A DNA stretch of 64,000 bases from Phragmitibacter flavus (GTDB lineage Bacteria; Verrucomicrobiota; Verrucomicrobiia; Verrucomicrobiales; Verrucomicrobiaceae), in the NCBI RefSeq assembly GCF_005780165.1, contig NZ_VAUV01000007.1, positions 124,001-188,000 of the forward strand. Reading direction: 5' to 3'. Position 1 is the stretch's first letter; each line of letters begins with the position of its first letter. The notes beneath the pieces are model-generated. The model did no database searches, was not told where the DNA came from, and saw only the letters and a program-made list of their open reading frames with translations. Shown here in pieces: positions 16,177-23,956 of the stretch. The translations under genes and the position numbers were made by a program.

Positions 16177-17193
16177 TTAGACTTCGACTGAGGCGACGGT
16201 CTTGAGAATGCGGGAGGCGATGGCGTATGGATCGCCTTGGGAGTTCGGACGGCGGTCTTCAAGGTAGCCTTTGTAGCCGTCGTTGACGAAGCTGTGAGGC
16301 ACACGAATGGAAGCGCCGCGGTCGGCGATGCCGTAGCTGAACTTGTCGATGGACTGGGTCTCATGCAGACCGGTGAGGCGCATGTGGTTGTCGGGTCCGT
16401 AGACGGCGATATGCTCGTCTTTGTATTTCTCAAAGGCGGCCATGAGTTTCTCGAAGTATTCTTTGCCGCCGACGGTGCGGAGGTATTCGGTGGAGAAGTT
16501 GGCGTGCATGCCGGAGCCGTTCCAGTCGGTGGCGCCGAGAGGTTTGCAATGGTATTCGATGTCGATTTCGTATTTCTCGCAAAGACGCTGAAGGATGTAG
16601 CGGGCAACCCACATTTCATCGGCGCATTTTTTGGAACCTTTGCCGAAGATCTGGAATTCCCACTGGCCTTTGGCCACTTCGGCGTTGATGCCTTCGTGGT
16701 TGATGCCGGCGTTGAGACAGATGTCGAGGTGTTCTTCGACGATCTGACGGGCAACACTGCCGACGTTGCTGAAACCGACGCCGGTGTAGTAAGGGCCTTG
16801 AGGAGCTGGGTAGCCGAACTCAGGGAAACCGATGGGTTTGCCGTCCTGGTAGAAGAAGTATTCCTGCTCGAAACCGAACCATGCGCCCGGATCGTCAAGG
16901 ATGGTGGCGCGGAAGTTGGTTGGGTGAGGGGTGACTTTGTCGGGCATCATGACTTCGCACATGACGAGCACGCCGTTGATGCGGGTGGAGTCAGGATACA
17001 CGGCGACGGGTTTGAGAACGCAGTCGGAGCTTTTGCCTTCGGCCTGTTGGGTGGAGCTGCCGTCGAAACCCCAGTAAGGAAGTTGTTCGAGGGTGGGGAA
17101 ATCGGCGAATTCTTTGATTTGAGTTTTGCCGCGGAGGTTTGGGACGGGGGTGTAACCGTCGAGCCAGAGGTATTCCAGTTTATATTTGGCCAT
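16177..17193 (-). CDS. glnII: Glutamine synthetase type II (eukaryote-like GSII)
   Basis: 338 residues from MAKYKLEYLW at 17193; the upstream frame to 17247 lacks family similarity. It makes glutamine from glutamate, ammonia and ATP. Length, the LWLDG N-terminus, GFDGSST, FGFEQEYFF, the KGQWEFQIFG metal/ammonia site and TDWNGSGMHANFS match the short GSII family of plants, animals, rhizobia and some actinomycetes, not the ~470-residue GSI. The GSI adenylylation tyrosine region is absent, so control by GlnE is not expected. No nitrogen regulator (glnB, ntrC) adjoins it. It is followed by a strong terminator, so it is probably monocistronic. Confidence 0.96.
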   Translation of the reverse strand: MAKYKLEYLWLDGYTPVPNLRGKTQIKEFADFPTLEQLPYWGFDGSSTQQAEGKSSDCVLKPVAVYPDSTRINGVLVMCEVMMPDKVTPHPTNFRATILDDPGAWFGFEQEYFFYQDGKPIGFPEFGYPAPQGPYYTGVGFSNVGSVARQIVEEHLDICLNAGINHEGINAEVAKGQWEFQIFGKGSKKCADEMWVARYILQRLCEKYEIDIEYHCKPLGATDWNGSGMHANFSTEYLRTVGGKEYFEKLMAAFEKYKDEHIAVYGPDNHMRLTGLHETQSIDKFSYGIADRGASIRVPHSFVNDGYKGYLEDRRPNSQGDPYAIASRILKTVASVEV

Positions 17194-17390
17194 GGATTTG
17201 ATATTGATATGTTGGTTTTGGAGTGCCGAAGGGCGATGGTCCCACACCCGGAATGACCGACTGGGAGACTGGGACTAGGGTAAAGCATGGCGTGTGCCAG
17301 TTGGATAGTGAAATCTTTTTGGGAGGGCGGATTGTCGTGCGTTTTTTCACGAGCTTGCCAGGGGACGGGGATGATGGAAGGATGATGGGA

Positions 17391-17804
17391 ATGCACGAGA
17401 TCAAAGACACACAACGGGCGCTGGTGCGGATTGGGTATGACGGGAGGGTTCACAAGACTTTCCGTGGGCCAAAAGCGGAGGAGCGGTTTGCCAATGAGGT
17501 GCGGGTGTTGCGCTATCTGGAGGAGCGGGGATGTGATTTTGTGCCACGGGTGCTGGAGGTGGATGAGGAGAGTCTGTATATGGTGACGTCGAATTGCGGG
17601 TCGCGGGTGGATCATCTGGGCGAGGCGCGGATGGCGGAGATTTATCAGGAGCTGGAGGGGTTCGGGGTGCGGCATGAGGACGCGTTTTTGCGCAACATCA
17701 CCTACCGGCGTTCGGATGGGCGGTTTTGTGTGATCGATTTTGAATTTGCGACGATTTTGGATGAGGTGAATGACGCTGAGCAAGGAGGCAAGGCCGGTGA
17801 GTGA
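17391..17804 (+). CDS. Minimal atypical protein kinase-like protein
   Basis: 137 residues from the ATG at 17391, which has GGAAGG upstream; other ATGs at 17382 and 17385 are possible. Despite its size it keeps a near-complete kinase skeleton: K22 (VHKTF) and E36 (FANEVRVL) as the N-lobe salt-bridge pair, HED plus N102 (H95-D97-N102, the catalytic loop pattern HxDxxxxN), and DFE at 116-118 in place of DFG. There is no glycine-rich loop. This recalls Bud32/RIO or LPS-kinase-like small kinases. It overlaps the PP2C phosphatase by 8 bp, suggesting a kinase/phosphatase pair acting on one substrate. Substrate unknown. Confidence 0.72.
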   Translation: MHEIKDTQRALVRIGYDGRVHKTFRGPKAEERFANEVRVLRYLEERGCDFVPRVLEVDEESLYMVTSNCGSRVDHLGEARMAEIYQELEGFGVRHEDAFLRNITYRRSDGRFCVIDFEFATILDEVNDAEQGGKAGE

Positions 17805-18639
17805 GGCAAATGAGGGGGCGGGACAGATGGTGCATTGGTCGGGCATGACCCATCGGGGGCGGGTGAGGGCGAACAACGAGGATGCGTTTCTGGCGCTGAC
17901 CTTTGATGCAACAGGGGTGAGGTATTTGGGGAAAATTGGCGAGGCTTCACTGGGGGGGGCGGATTTTGTGTTCGCGGTGAGCGATGGCATGGGCGGGGCG
18001 CAGTCGGGGGAGTATGCGAGCCGGATTGCGGTGGAGAAGATCACCAAGTTGCTGCCGCGCAGTTTTCATCTTTCGGCGCAGCATCTGGCCTCGGGGTTTC
18101 AGGACATTTTGGCGGAGGTGTTTCATGGGATTCATGAAGAGATGACGAGATTGTCGCGGTGTTATGAAGAGTGCCGAGGCATGGGCGCGACGTTGTCTAT
18201 GGCGTGGTTTTCACCGGGATGGATGTATTTTGGTCACATCGGGGACAGCCGGATTTATTATTTGCCAAAGGCGGGCGGGATCAGGCAGGTGACGAATGAC
18301 GACTCGCACGTGGGCTGGCTGCGGAGACAGGGGAAGATCAATGAGCGGGAACAGCGGACGCATCCAAGGAAGAATGTGCTGCAGAAGGCGCTGGGGGCGG
18401 ATCACCAGTTTGTGGAGCCGCAGGTGGGCGCGGTTGGCTGGGAAAAGGGCGACCGGTTTTTGTTATGCACGGATGGTCTCATCGATGGATTGTGGGATCA
18501 CAGTCTGGATGAAGTGTTGCGTCAGCCGGGATCGAAGATGTCGGCAGTGCCGGCGCAGCGGTTGGTGGAGGAGGCGTTGGATGCCTCGGGAAGGGACAAC
18601 ATCACGGCAGTGGTGGTGGAAGTCGGAGGAGACGTGTGA
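17797..18639 (+). CDS. PP2C-family Ser/Thr protein phosphatase
   Basis: 280 residues from the GTG at 17797, chosen because AAGGAGG at 17782-17788 is 8 bp upstream; an ATG at 17770 would add nine residues. It is soluble with the whole PP2C metal-site set: NNEDAF, VSDGMGG, IGDSRIYYL, CTDGL and GRDNIT. It should remove phosphate from Ser/Thr using Mn/Mg. It overlaps the small kinase gene by 8 bp, so the two are translationally coupled. A Fur-type regulator gene follows 50 bp later on the same strand and may be in the same transcript. Confidence 0.93.
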   Translation: MSEANEGAGQMVHWSGMTHRGRVRANNEDAFLALTFDATGVRYLGKIGEASLGGADFVFAVSDGMGGAQSGEYASRIAVEKITKLLPRSFHLSAQHLASGFQDILAEVFHGIHEEMTRLSRCYEECRGMGATLSMAWFSPGWMYFGHIGDSRIYYLPKAGGIRQVTNDDSHVGWLRRQGKINEREQRTHPRKNVLQKALGADHQFVEPQVGAVGWEKGDRFLLCTDGLIDGLWDHSLDEVLRQPGSKMSAVPAQRLVEEALDASGRDNITAVVVEVGGDV

Positions 18640-18689
18640 GGTTTTGAGTTCGATGTTGCAGAGCGGCGGGGATTGGAGGAGTTTGCGGG

Positions 18690-19130
18690 ATGTCTTCCGC
18701 CCGCGCTTCAAAAATGCTTCATGATACGGTGGCCCGCTGCCGGGAGCTGGGTTTGCGGCGAACCTGGGCATTGGAGGAATTGTTGAAGCGGTTGATTGCG
18801 AATTCCAAACCGCAGACGCTGGCGGATTTGGCGGAGGCTCCGGAATTGAAGGATCGATGTGACAAGGCGACGATTTTTAGATTGTTGGTGCGGCTGGAAA
18901 AACACGGGATTTTGCGACGTTTGGGGCTGCATGACCGGTCGGCTTATTACACGCTGATCGAGCCGGGTGAGCACAGCGATTACCTGATCTGCACGCAATG
19001 CGGGGTGATCGAGACGCTGGACATTGCCTGTCCGGTGGAGGCGCTTGAGGCCAGGATTTCGAAGGAATCAGGGTTTAAGAAGCTCTATCATGAGTTGGAG
19101 TTTTTCGGCGTTTGTCCGAAGTGTTTGTAG
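18690..19130 (+). CDS. Fur-family metal-responsive repressor
   Basis: 146 residues with GGAGGA nine bases before the ATG. The N-terminal winged helix contains DKATIFRLLVRLEKHGILRR, the Fur recognition-helix region. The C-terminal dimer domain has HSDYLICTQCG and closes with CPKC, the two Cys pairs of the structural zinc site. Metal specificity (Fe, Zn or peroxide sensing) cannot be fixed from this. A peroxiredoxin, nitroreductase and Dps lie just downstream, which would fit an iron/oxidative-stress regulator, but that is inference. Confidence 0.93.
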   Translation: MSSARASKMLHDTVARCRELGLRRTWALEELLKRLIANSKPQTLADLAEAPELKDRCDKATIFRLLVRLEKHGILRRLGLHDRSAYYTLIEPGEHSDYLICTQCGVIETLDIACPVEALEARISKESGFKKLYHELEFFGVCPKCL

Positions 19131-19160
19131 ATGTAGTCGGGAGGGCGCATTTTGGCCTTT

Positions 19161-19364
19161 CCCGTCCCGTTGGGACGACTAATTAAAGCCCGGCACAGGG
19201 TGCCGGGTTGCGATTGGGATTGGATTGCGTCCTACAGGGACGCTTCATGCGCGGTGCGTGTTGACCCTCAATGCACATGAGGCGTTCCTTCAGAACGCTT
19301 AGATCAATGCGACTAACCCGGCACCCTGTGCCGGGCTAATATGAATCGTCCCGTTGGGACGGGG
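19161..19364. repeat. REP/BIME-like composite palindromic element, copy B (most complete)
   Basis: A left arm with nested hairpins CGTCCCGTTGGGACG and CCCGGCACAGGGTGCCGGG (19161-19207) is mirrored by CCCGGCACCCTGTGCCGGG and CGTCCCGTTGGGACG at the right end (about 19317-19364), forming ~45-bp terminal inverted repeats. Inside are GCGTCCTACAGGGACGC (19227-19243) and GCGTTCCTTCAGAACGC (19282-19298). The element lies between the 3' ends of the Fur and peroxiredoxin genes and could also act as a bidirectional terminator. No ORF inside. Confidence 0.85.
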
Positions 19365-19421
19365 AATTATGCGTTGAATGCTGCCACATTTGTTGGGGGT
19401 TTTGGCTTGCGAAACTTCGAA

Positions 19422-19898
19422 TTACAGAGCGGCGAGGGCGGCTTTGATGGCTTCGAAGTTGGGGAGGTCTTTGGGGGTTTCGGTTTGCTCGGCGTATTGG
19501 ATGGTGCCGGATTGGTCGATCACAAAAGCGGCGCGGGCGGAGGTGTCGCCGATGCCAGCAAGACCGGGGAAGAGGACGTCGTAGGCCTTGGTGGTTTCTT
19601 TGTTGAGGTCGCTCACCAGGGTGATGCCGATGTTCTCTTTGTTGGCCCAAACTTCCTGGGCGAAGGGGCTGTCGACGCTGATGCCGATGACGTTGGCGTT
19701 GAGGTCGGAGTAAGCGCTGAGTCCGGCGGTGATGTCGCAGAATTCCTGGGTGCACACGCCGGTGAAGGCGAGGGGGAAGAAGAGAAGGACGGTGCTTTTG
19801 CTGCCGAAGCTGGCGCTGAGGGTGACATCGACGAGATCGCCGGTGGTTTTGGATTTGAGGGTGAAGTCTGGAGCTTGGGTTCCGATGGAAAGTGGCAT
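19422..19898 (-). CDS. Peroxiredoxin (AhpC/TSA family, PrxQ-like)
   Basis: 158 residues from MPLSIGTQAPDFTL at 19898; the longer frame upstream has no similarity and overlaps the divergent nitroreductase. The active-site segment PLAFTGVCTQEFC has the peroxidatic Cys in the PxxxTxxC context and a second Cys five residues on, the CxxxxC spacing of atypical two-Cys PrxQ/Bcp enzymes. It reduces hydrogen peroxide and alkyl peroxides with thioredoxin. Cytosolic; no signal peptide. It faces away from the nitroreductase gene and ends at the palindromic element. Confidence 0.93.
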   Translation of the reverse strand: MPLSIGTQAPDFTLKSKTTGDLVDVTLSASFGSKSTVLLFFPLAFTGVCTQEFCDITAGLSAYSDLNANVIGISVDSPFAQEVWANKENIGITLVSDLNKETTKAYDVLFPGLAGIGDTSARAAFVIDQSGTIQYAEQTETPKDLPNFEAIKAALAAL

Positions 19899-20024
19899 GG
19901 TGAATTGATGATTTGAGATTGATGACTGATGATGGCGTGGCGAGTGTAGATGGGGATGGGGGCGGGTCAAATGGCTTTGGCTGGGGCTTGACTTTGGGGT
20001 GGAGCCTAGTGAGGTGAGGGGGTG

Positions 20025-20642
20025 ATGTTGAACGATGGTTTTGATGTGCAGGAGATGACGCGGTTGATTCGTCATCGGCGTTCGGTGAAGCCGGTGGACA
20101 TGGATCCGGGTCGGGTCGTGGAGCCTGGCTTGTTGATGGAGTTGTTGGAGAATGCGAACCATGCGCCGACGCATGGATTGACGGAGCCCTGGCGGTTCAC
20201 GATATTTCAGGGTGATGCGCGGGCAGAACTGGCCGGGGTGATGCAGCGGATTTATCGCGAAACGACGCCGGTGAACGAGTTTCGAGAGGACAAGATGCTG
20301 AAGATGGGGCAGAATCCGCTATTGGCTGGAGCGGTGATCAGCATCGGCATGGCGCGGCAGGCGGGAGGCAAGATTCCCGAGATTGAGGAGATCGAGGCGG
20401 TGGCGTGTGCGGTGCAGAACATGCATTTGACGGCGAGTGCGGCGGGATTGGGGGCTTACTGGTCTTCACCGCCATTGGTGGAGACGCGGGAGTTTGTGGA
20501 GTGGCTGGGACTACGGACAGGCGACCGGTGTTTGGGGCTGTTTTATGTGGGTTGGCCGAAGCCGGGTTTTGTGTGGCCGAAAGGTTTGCGCAAACCGGTG
20601 GAGGAGAAGTTGATCTGGCGGGGGGAACTGCGGAGCTCATGA
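20025..20642 (+). CDS. Nitroreductase-family flavoprotein
   Basis: 205 residues from the ATG at 20025 behind a GAGG/GGGG-rich leader. RHRRSVKP and NHAPTHGLTEPWRF are the FMN-binding motifs of the NfsB/YdjA-like nitroreductase fold, and the C-terminal LFYVGWPK segment fits small YdjA-type members. It probably transfers hydride from NAD(P)H to a nitro, quinone or enone acceptor; substrate unknown. It is coupled to the DUF456 gene by a 4-bp ATGA overlap. Confidence 0.9.
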   Translation: MLNDGFDVQEMTRLIRHRRSVKPVDMDPGRVVEPGLLMELLENANHAPTHGLTEPWRFTIFQGDARAELAGVMQRIYRETTPVNEFREDKMLKMGQNPLLAGAVISIGMARQAGGKIPEIEEIEAVACAVQNMHLTASAAGLGAYWSSPPLVETREFVEWLGLRTGDRCLGLFYVGWPKPGFVWPKGLRKPVEEKLIWRGELRSS

Positions 20643-21166
20643 TGGAGGACATTCCATCAATGATGTCGGGAGCCCCGTGGATGGCGTGGGCTTCTTGGGT
20701 GTTGGTGGGGCTGTTGATGCTTGCGGGACTGGCGGGCACGGTGCTGCCAGTGATTCCGGGGCATTTGTTGATTTTTTTGGGGGCGGCGGCGAACAAGTGG
20801 TTGAATCCGGAGCAGTCGATGAGCTGGGGCGGGTTGATCTTGATGTTGTTACTGCTGGTGCTGGCTTACGTGGTGGATTTTTTGAGCGGGGCGTTGGGGG
20901 CGAAGCTTTTTGGAGGGAGCAAGTGGGCTTTCTGGGGGGTGCTGTTGGGGGGATTGGTGGGGCTGTTTTTCGGATTGCCGGGTTTGATCATTGGACCGCT
21001 GGCGGGGGCTTTTGTTTTTGAAGTGCTGTTTGCGAAAAAGCGGTTTACCGCAGCGACAAAGTCGACGGTGGGCACAGCGGTAGGGACCACGGTGGGTTTG
21101 GGGGCGAGATTGTTGATAGGAGTCGGGATGGTGGTGTGGTTTGTGGCGGATGTGTTTTACTTGTGA
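20639..21166 (+). CDS. DUF456 membrane protein
   Basis: 175 residues, from ATG-ATG at 20639 overlapping the nitroreductase stop. Several membrane helices, a TVLPVIPGHLLIFLG first segment, a central YVVDFLSGALGAKLFGGSKWAFWG region and the glycine-rich GLFFGLPGLIIGPLAGAF helix match the DUF456 (YqgC-like) family. The function of the family is not established. The gene is followed directly by the hairpin shared with dps. Confidence 0.85.
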   Translation: MMEDIPSMMSGAPWMAWASWVLVGLLMLAGLAGTVLPVIPGHLLIFLGAAANKWLNPEQSMSWGGLILMLLLLVLAYVVDFLSGALGAKLFGGSKWAFWGVLLGGLVGLFFGLPGLIIGPLAGAFVFEVLFAKKRFTAATKSTVGTAVGTTVGLGARLLIGVGMVVWFVADVFYL

Positions 21167-21170
21167 CATG

Positions 21171-21202
21171 AAAAAGCCACATCCCGAATCGGGATGTGGC
21201 TT
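21171..21202 (-). terminator. Strong terminator hairpin between DUF456 gene and dps
   Basis: A perfect 14-bp stem (AAGCCACATCCCGA with its complement, one-base loop), followed on the minus strand by five T. Best oriented for dps. On the plus strand the T-run is poor, but the stem could still slow read-through from the DUF456 gene. Confidence 0.9.
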
Positions 21203-21237
21203 GGCTTGTGAATTTTTGAACTCGAAGTTCGCTAAAC

Positions 21238-21714
21238 TTATTTGAGGAAGCTGTTGAGCATCCAGAGCGTTTTCTGGTGAGTTTGACGACGCTTGACGGC
21301 GAGGTCTTGAGTTTCGAGATCGTCGGCTTCAGCGGCGGCGTTTTCAACAGCCTTGGCGGCGGCGGTGACTTTTTCGTTGCCATCAATCAGATGGGCCACG
21401 AAGTCCTTGGCGGGAAGGCGACCGACAGGAAGGGTGGAGAGTTCGGAGAGTTCCGCGAGGCGCTCAAGTCCGCCTTCGGAGTAAGCGCCAAGGGCGCGAA
21501 CGCGCTCGGCGATTTCGTCGATGGCAGTGAACAACTCTTCGTATTGAGACTGAAACGCGGTGTGGAGCTGGAAGAAATCGGAGCCTTCGACGTTCCAATG
21601 AGCGAGATGGGTTTGTGCCATCAGCGCGTAGCTGTCGGCGAGGAGTTTTTGAAGCGAAGCCGTTACTGGATCGGCGGAGACTGATGCGGGTGCATTTTTT
21701 GTAGCCATGGTCAT
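21238..21714 (-). CDS. dps: Dps-family ferritin-like DNA-protection protein
   Basis: 158 residues from MTMATKN at 21714 (an ATG two codons later is equally possible). The ferroxidase signature of Dps is present: AHWNVEGSDFFQLHTAF followed by DEIAERVRALG. The protein would form a 12-mer that oxidises and stores iron using peroxide and shields DNA. The N-terminus is short and has one Lys, so DNA binding may be weak. It is flanked by peroxiredoxin, nitroreductase and a Fur-type gene, a local stress-iron cluster. It ends at a strong terminator and is divergent from the small Cys-rich protein gene. Confidence 0.95.
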   Translation of the reverse strand: MTMATKNAPASVSADPVTASLQKLLADSYALMAQTHLAHWNVEGSDFFQLHTAFQSQYEELFTAIDEIAERVRALGAYSEGGLERLAELSELSTLPVGRLPAKDFVAHLIDGNEKVTAAAKAVENAAAEADDLETQDLAVKRRQTHQKTLWMLNSFLK

Positions 21715-21790
21715 AAAAGGTTTAACGTGGGAATTGTCCGTGGTGGATGTCACTTTCGCAAGTCTTTTCCCTGTGCTAGGATTGCATGAA

Positions 21791-21991
21791 ATGGCCAAAA
21801 CTCTTTGCGACTGGAAAAAGCACGAAATCGTTGATGATATCGATGAACTTTTGTTGCTGGTTCGTGATCCACGTTATGTATGTCGAAAATGCGCGAGGGT
21901 GGCTCATTCGGACAAGCATCTTTGCAAGGCGATGGCATTGCCGAAATTGAAGGATCTTGAGTTGGAAATGCTGATGCCAGCAGGTCGCTGA
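21791..21991 (+). CDS. Small Cys-rich (putative zinc-binding) protein
   Basis: 66 residues starting MAKTLCDWKKHEIVDD. The core YVCRKCARVAHSDKHLC has a CxxC pair and a third Cys, with a fourth Cys near the N-terminus (C6), so a treble-clef or ribbon-like zinc site is likely. The order Trp-Lys-Lys, acidic helix, then Cys motif resembles short uncharacterised proteins annotated as hypothetical in several phyla, from memory. Codon use matches the neighbours. It lies between divergent dps and the glycosyltransferase. Function unknown. Confidence 0.65.
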   Translation: MAKTLCDWKKHEIVDDIDELLLLVRDPRYVCRKCARVAHSDKHLCKAMALPKLKDLELEMLMPAGR

Positions 21992-22083
21992 GGTTGATCA
22001 GGTGGGGCTTGCGCTGTGCGTTAGTGGTATTTTTACTTTCGTCGTTGCATGGTTGGCGGGTCGTTGCAAGGGGTGAGGTTCTG

Positions 22084-23736
22084 ATGACTTCTTTGCGCGC
22101 CTGTCTGTTTCTGGTTCTGTTATGGGCCGTGGTTTATTTGCCGGGCCTGGGGAGTCAGGAGATTCGGGGGGAAGAGTGGCGAAGAATTCTTCCGGGGAGG
22201 ACAATGTTGAACACGGGAGAGTGGGTGGTGCCGCAGATCGGTGGGAAGCCTTATTTGAGGAAACCGCCGTTGATCAACTGGATCAGTGCGGCGAGTTTCA
22301 AGGTCACGGGCGTGCAGAATGAGTGGTCGGCGAGATTGCCGAGCGTGCTGACGGTGCTGGCGGCGGCGTTGGGGATGTTTTTGTTGTTGAGGAAAGCGCT
22401 TGGCGGGAAGGCGGCGTTGGTGGGGGCGGTGTTCTTTCTGGGAATGGCGGGGGTGGTGGAGAAGGGTCGGCTGGCGGAATTGGAGATCTATTACATTGCG
22501 TTCACCGGACTGGCGTTTGCGGGGTGGCTGGCGGGTTTGATGCGGACCGTGGGTCGGTGGTGGTCGTGGACGATGGTGGGGGTGTTTTTGGGATTGGGGA
22601 TGTTGATCAAGGGGCCGGTGCATTTGCTGTTCTTTTACACGCTGGTGATTGGTGGATGTTGGGGTGCGGGGCGCTGGCGTGGATTGTTCTCTTTGGCGCA
22701 TGTCTGGGCGCTGGTGCTGTGTCTCGGGATTTTTTCGGCCTGGGCGGTGCCGTTTGCACAGGAGTATGGGAAAATGGTGGGGGTGAGCGCGGGAGAGGTG
22801 TTGGACTATTGGAAGGATCAGATCGCCAGCAGAACCACGTCCAGTTCAGAACCGACGGAAGTGGAAGATGAATCGATGCCGATGGAGGGTTTTCTGACCC
22901 GGGTTCCCGGGGCAGCGGCGTTGTTTTTGCCATGGGTGTTGGTGGCGTTGTTGGGATGGAGGAGGCGGGATCGGGAGAAGGCTTTTGAAGATGAGGATAA
23001 GCGGCGCCTGTTCGTGGGGTTGGTTTGGGGCGCCTTCGCGGGTTGGTTGATCATGATGCTGATGCCGGGGGCGATTTCGAGGTATGTGGCTCCGTTGTTT
23101 GCGCCGGTGGCGATTCTGGCCGGTTGGTTTTTGACGGGATGGTGGTCGGGAAATGGCGGAAACGTGGGAATTTGGTGGAGAAGAGTTTTGCTGGTATTGG
23201 TGGTTCTGGCCGCTGCGGGAACGGTGGTTTTTGGAGTGATGTTGTTGGGGTCGCATGGGGGCGTGGCGGTGCTGGGGATCGTGATGGCGGCTGCGTTGGG
23301 AGTGGGCATCTGGTGGGGACTTCCGCAGGATGCGTCGTTGTTGAAGTTGAGCACCTGGACCACGCTGGCCCTTGGTTTGGGGGCGTTGATGGTGGTGCTG
23401 ATTGATATGAGGCGTGTGGAGATAGTGAAGCCGACGGCGTTGGCGATGCGTGCGGTGATGGAACCGGCGGAAGGGCCGTTGTATTTGTTCCGACTCGGAG
23501 CAACGCCCTATTTGTTTTATCTGCCGGAAGATGCGGTGGAGGTGGTGGATCGGAAAACGATTCCGAAAGGGAAGCTGCGTTGGATGCTGACGGATGCAGA
23601 GTCGTTTGAGCGATATGGCGCGAGATTGCAGCGGGATCACGGCGCGGCGGAGGTGCGCGGAGAATTTTTCGGAACCTGGGGGGCGCGGGAGACGGGGGAA
23701 AAGATGCTGATGATCCGATTTGCCGGAAGCGAGTGA
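22084..23736 (+). CDS. GT39/ArnT-like integral membrane glycosyltransferase
   Basis: 550 residues from the ATG at 22084, preceded by GGGGTGAGG; the frame is open from 21994 and a longer start cannot be excluded. Around ten membrane helices. The first loop LPGLGSQEIRGEEWR and the later KPYLRKPPLINW plus SARLPS segments are the lipid-linked-sugar (GT-C/ArnT, PMT-like) motifs, with Glu in the usual Asp-Glu position. It would transfer a polyprenyl-phosphate sugar to an envelope lipid or protein. Acceptor unknown. A ~220-bp gap without a clear gene precedes the next operon. Confidence 0.85.
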   Translation: MTSLRACLFLVLLWAVVYLPGLGSQEIRGEEWRRILPGRTMLNTGEWVVPQIGGKPYLRKPPLINWISAASFKVTGVQNEWSARLPSVLTVLAAALGMFLLLRKALGGKAALVGAVFFLGMAGVVEKGRLAELEIYYIAFTGLAFAGWLAGLMRTVGRWWSWTMVGVFLGLGMLIKGPVHLLFFYTLVIGGCWGAGRWRGLFSLAHVWALVLCLGIFSAWAVPFAQEYGKMVGVSAGEVLDYWKDQIASRTTSSSEPTEVEDESMPMEGFLTRVPGAAALFLPWVLVALLGWRRRDREKAFEDEDKRRLFVGLVWGAFAGWLIMMLMPGAISRYVAPLFAPVAILAGWFLTGWWSGNGGNVGIWWRRVLLVLVVLAAAGTVVFGVMLLGSHGGVAVLGIVMAAALGVGIWWGLPQDASLLKLSTWTTLALGLGALMVVLIDMRRVEIVKPTALAMRAVMEPAEGPLYLFRLGATPYLFYLPEDAVEVVDRKTIPKGKLRWMLTDAESFERYGARLQRDHGAAEVRGEFFGTWGARETGEKMLMIRFAGSE

Positions 23737-23956
23737 TTTGGCAAGTGACACGTCTTGGGTGGCGGTCTAACATGAACTCCGACATGACAAATTTGCGCAT
23801 GAAGGATCTGGTGAAACGTTTGCTGGCGGATGTTGATTCCGACGGCGGGCGATTTGGATTAAATCGAAACGGACGGAAGAGGCAGTGGTCGAAGGTCGTT
23901 GTTAAAGCATTTCAGGAACACGGAATGAGATGTGCTTGTGTTGAGTGAGTGCGTGA

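Noticed and set aside
23772-23948. Possible small plus-strand protein starting MNSDMTNLRM
   Set aside because: Lies in a 220-bp gap, composition unlike neighbours, no recognisable motif and no ribosome site.
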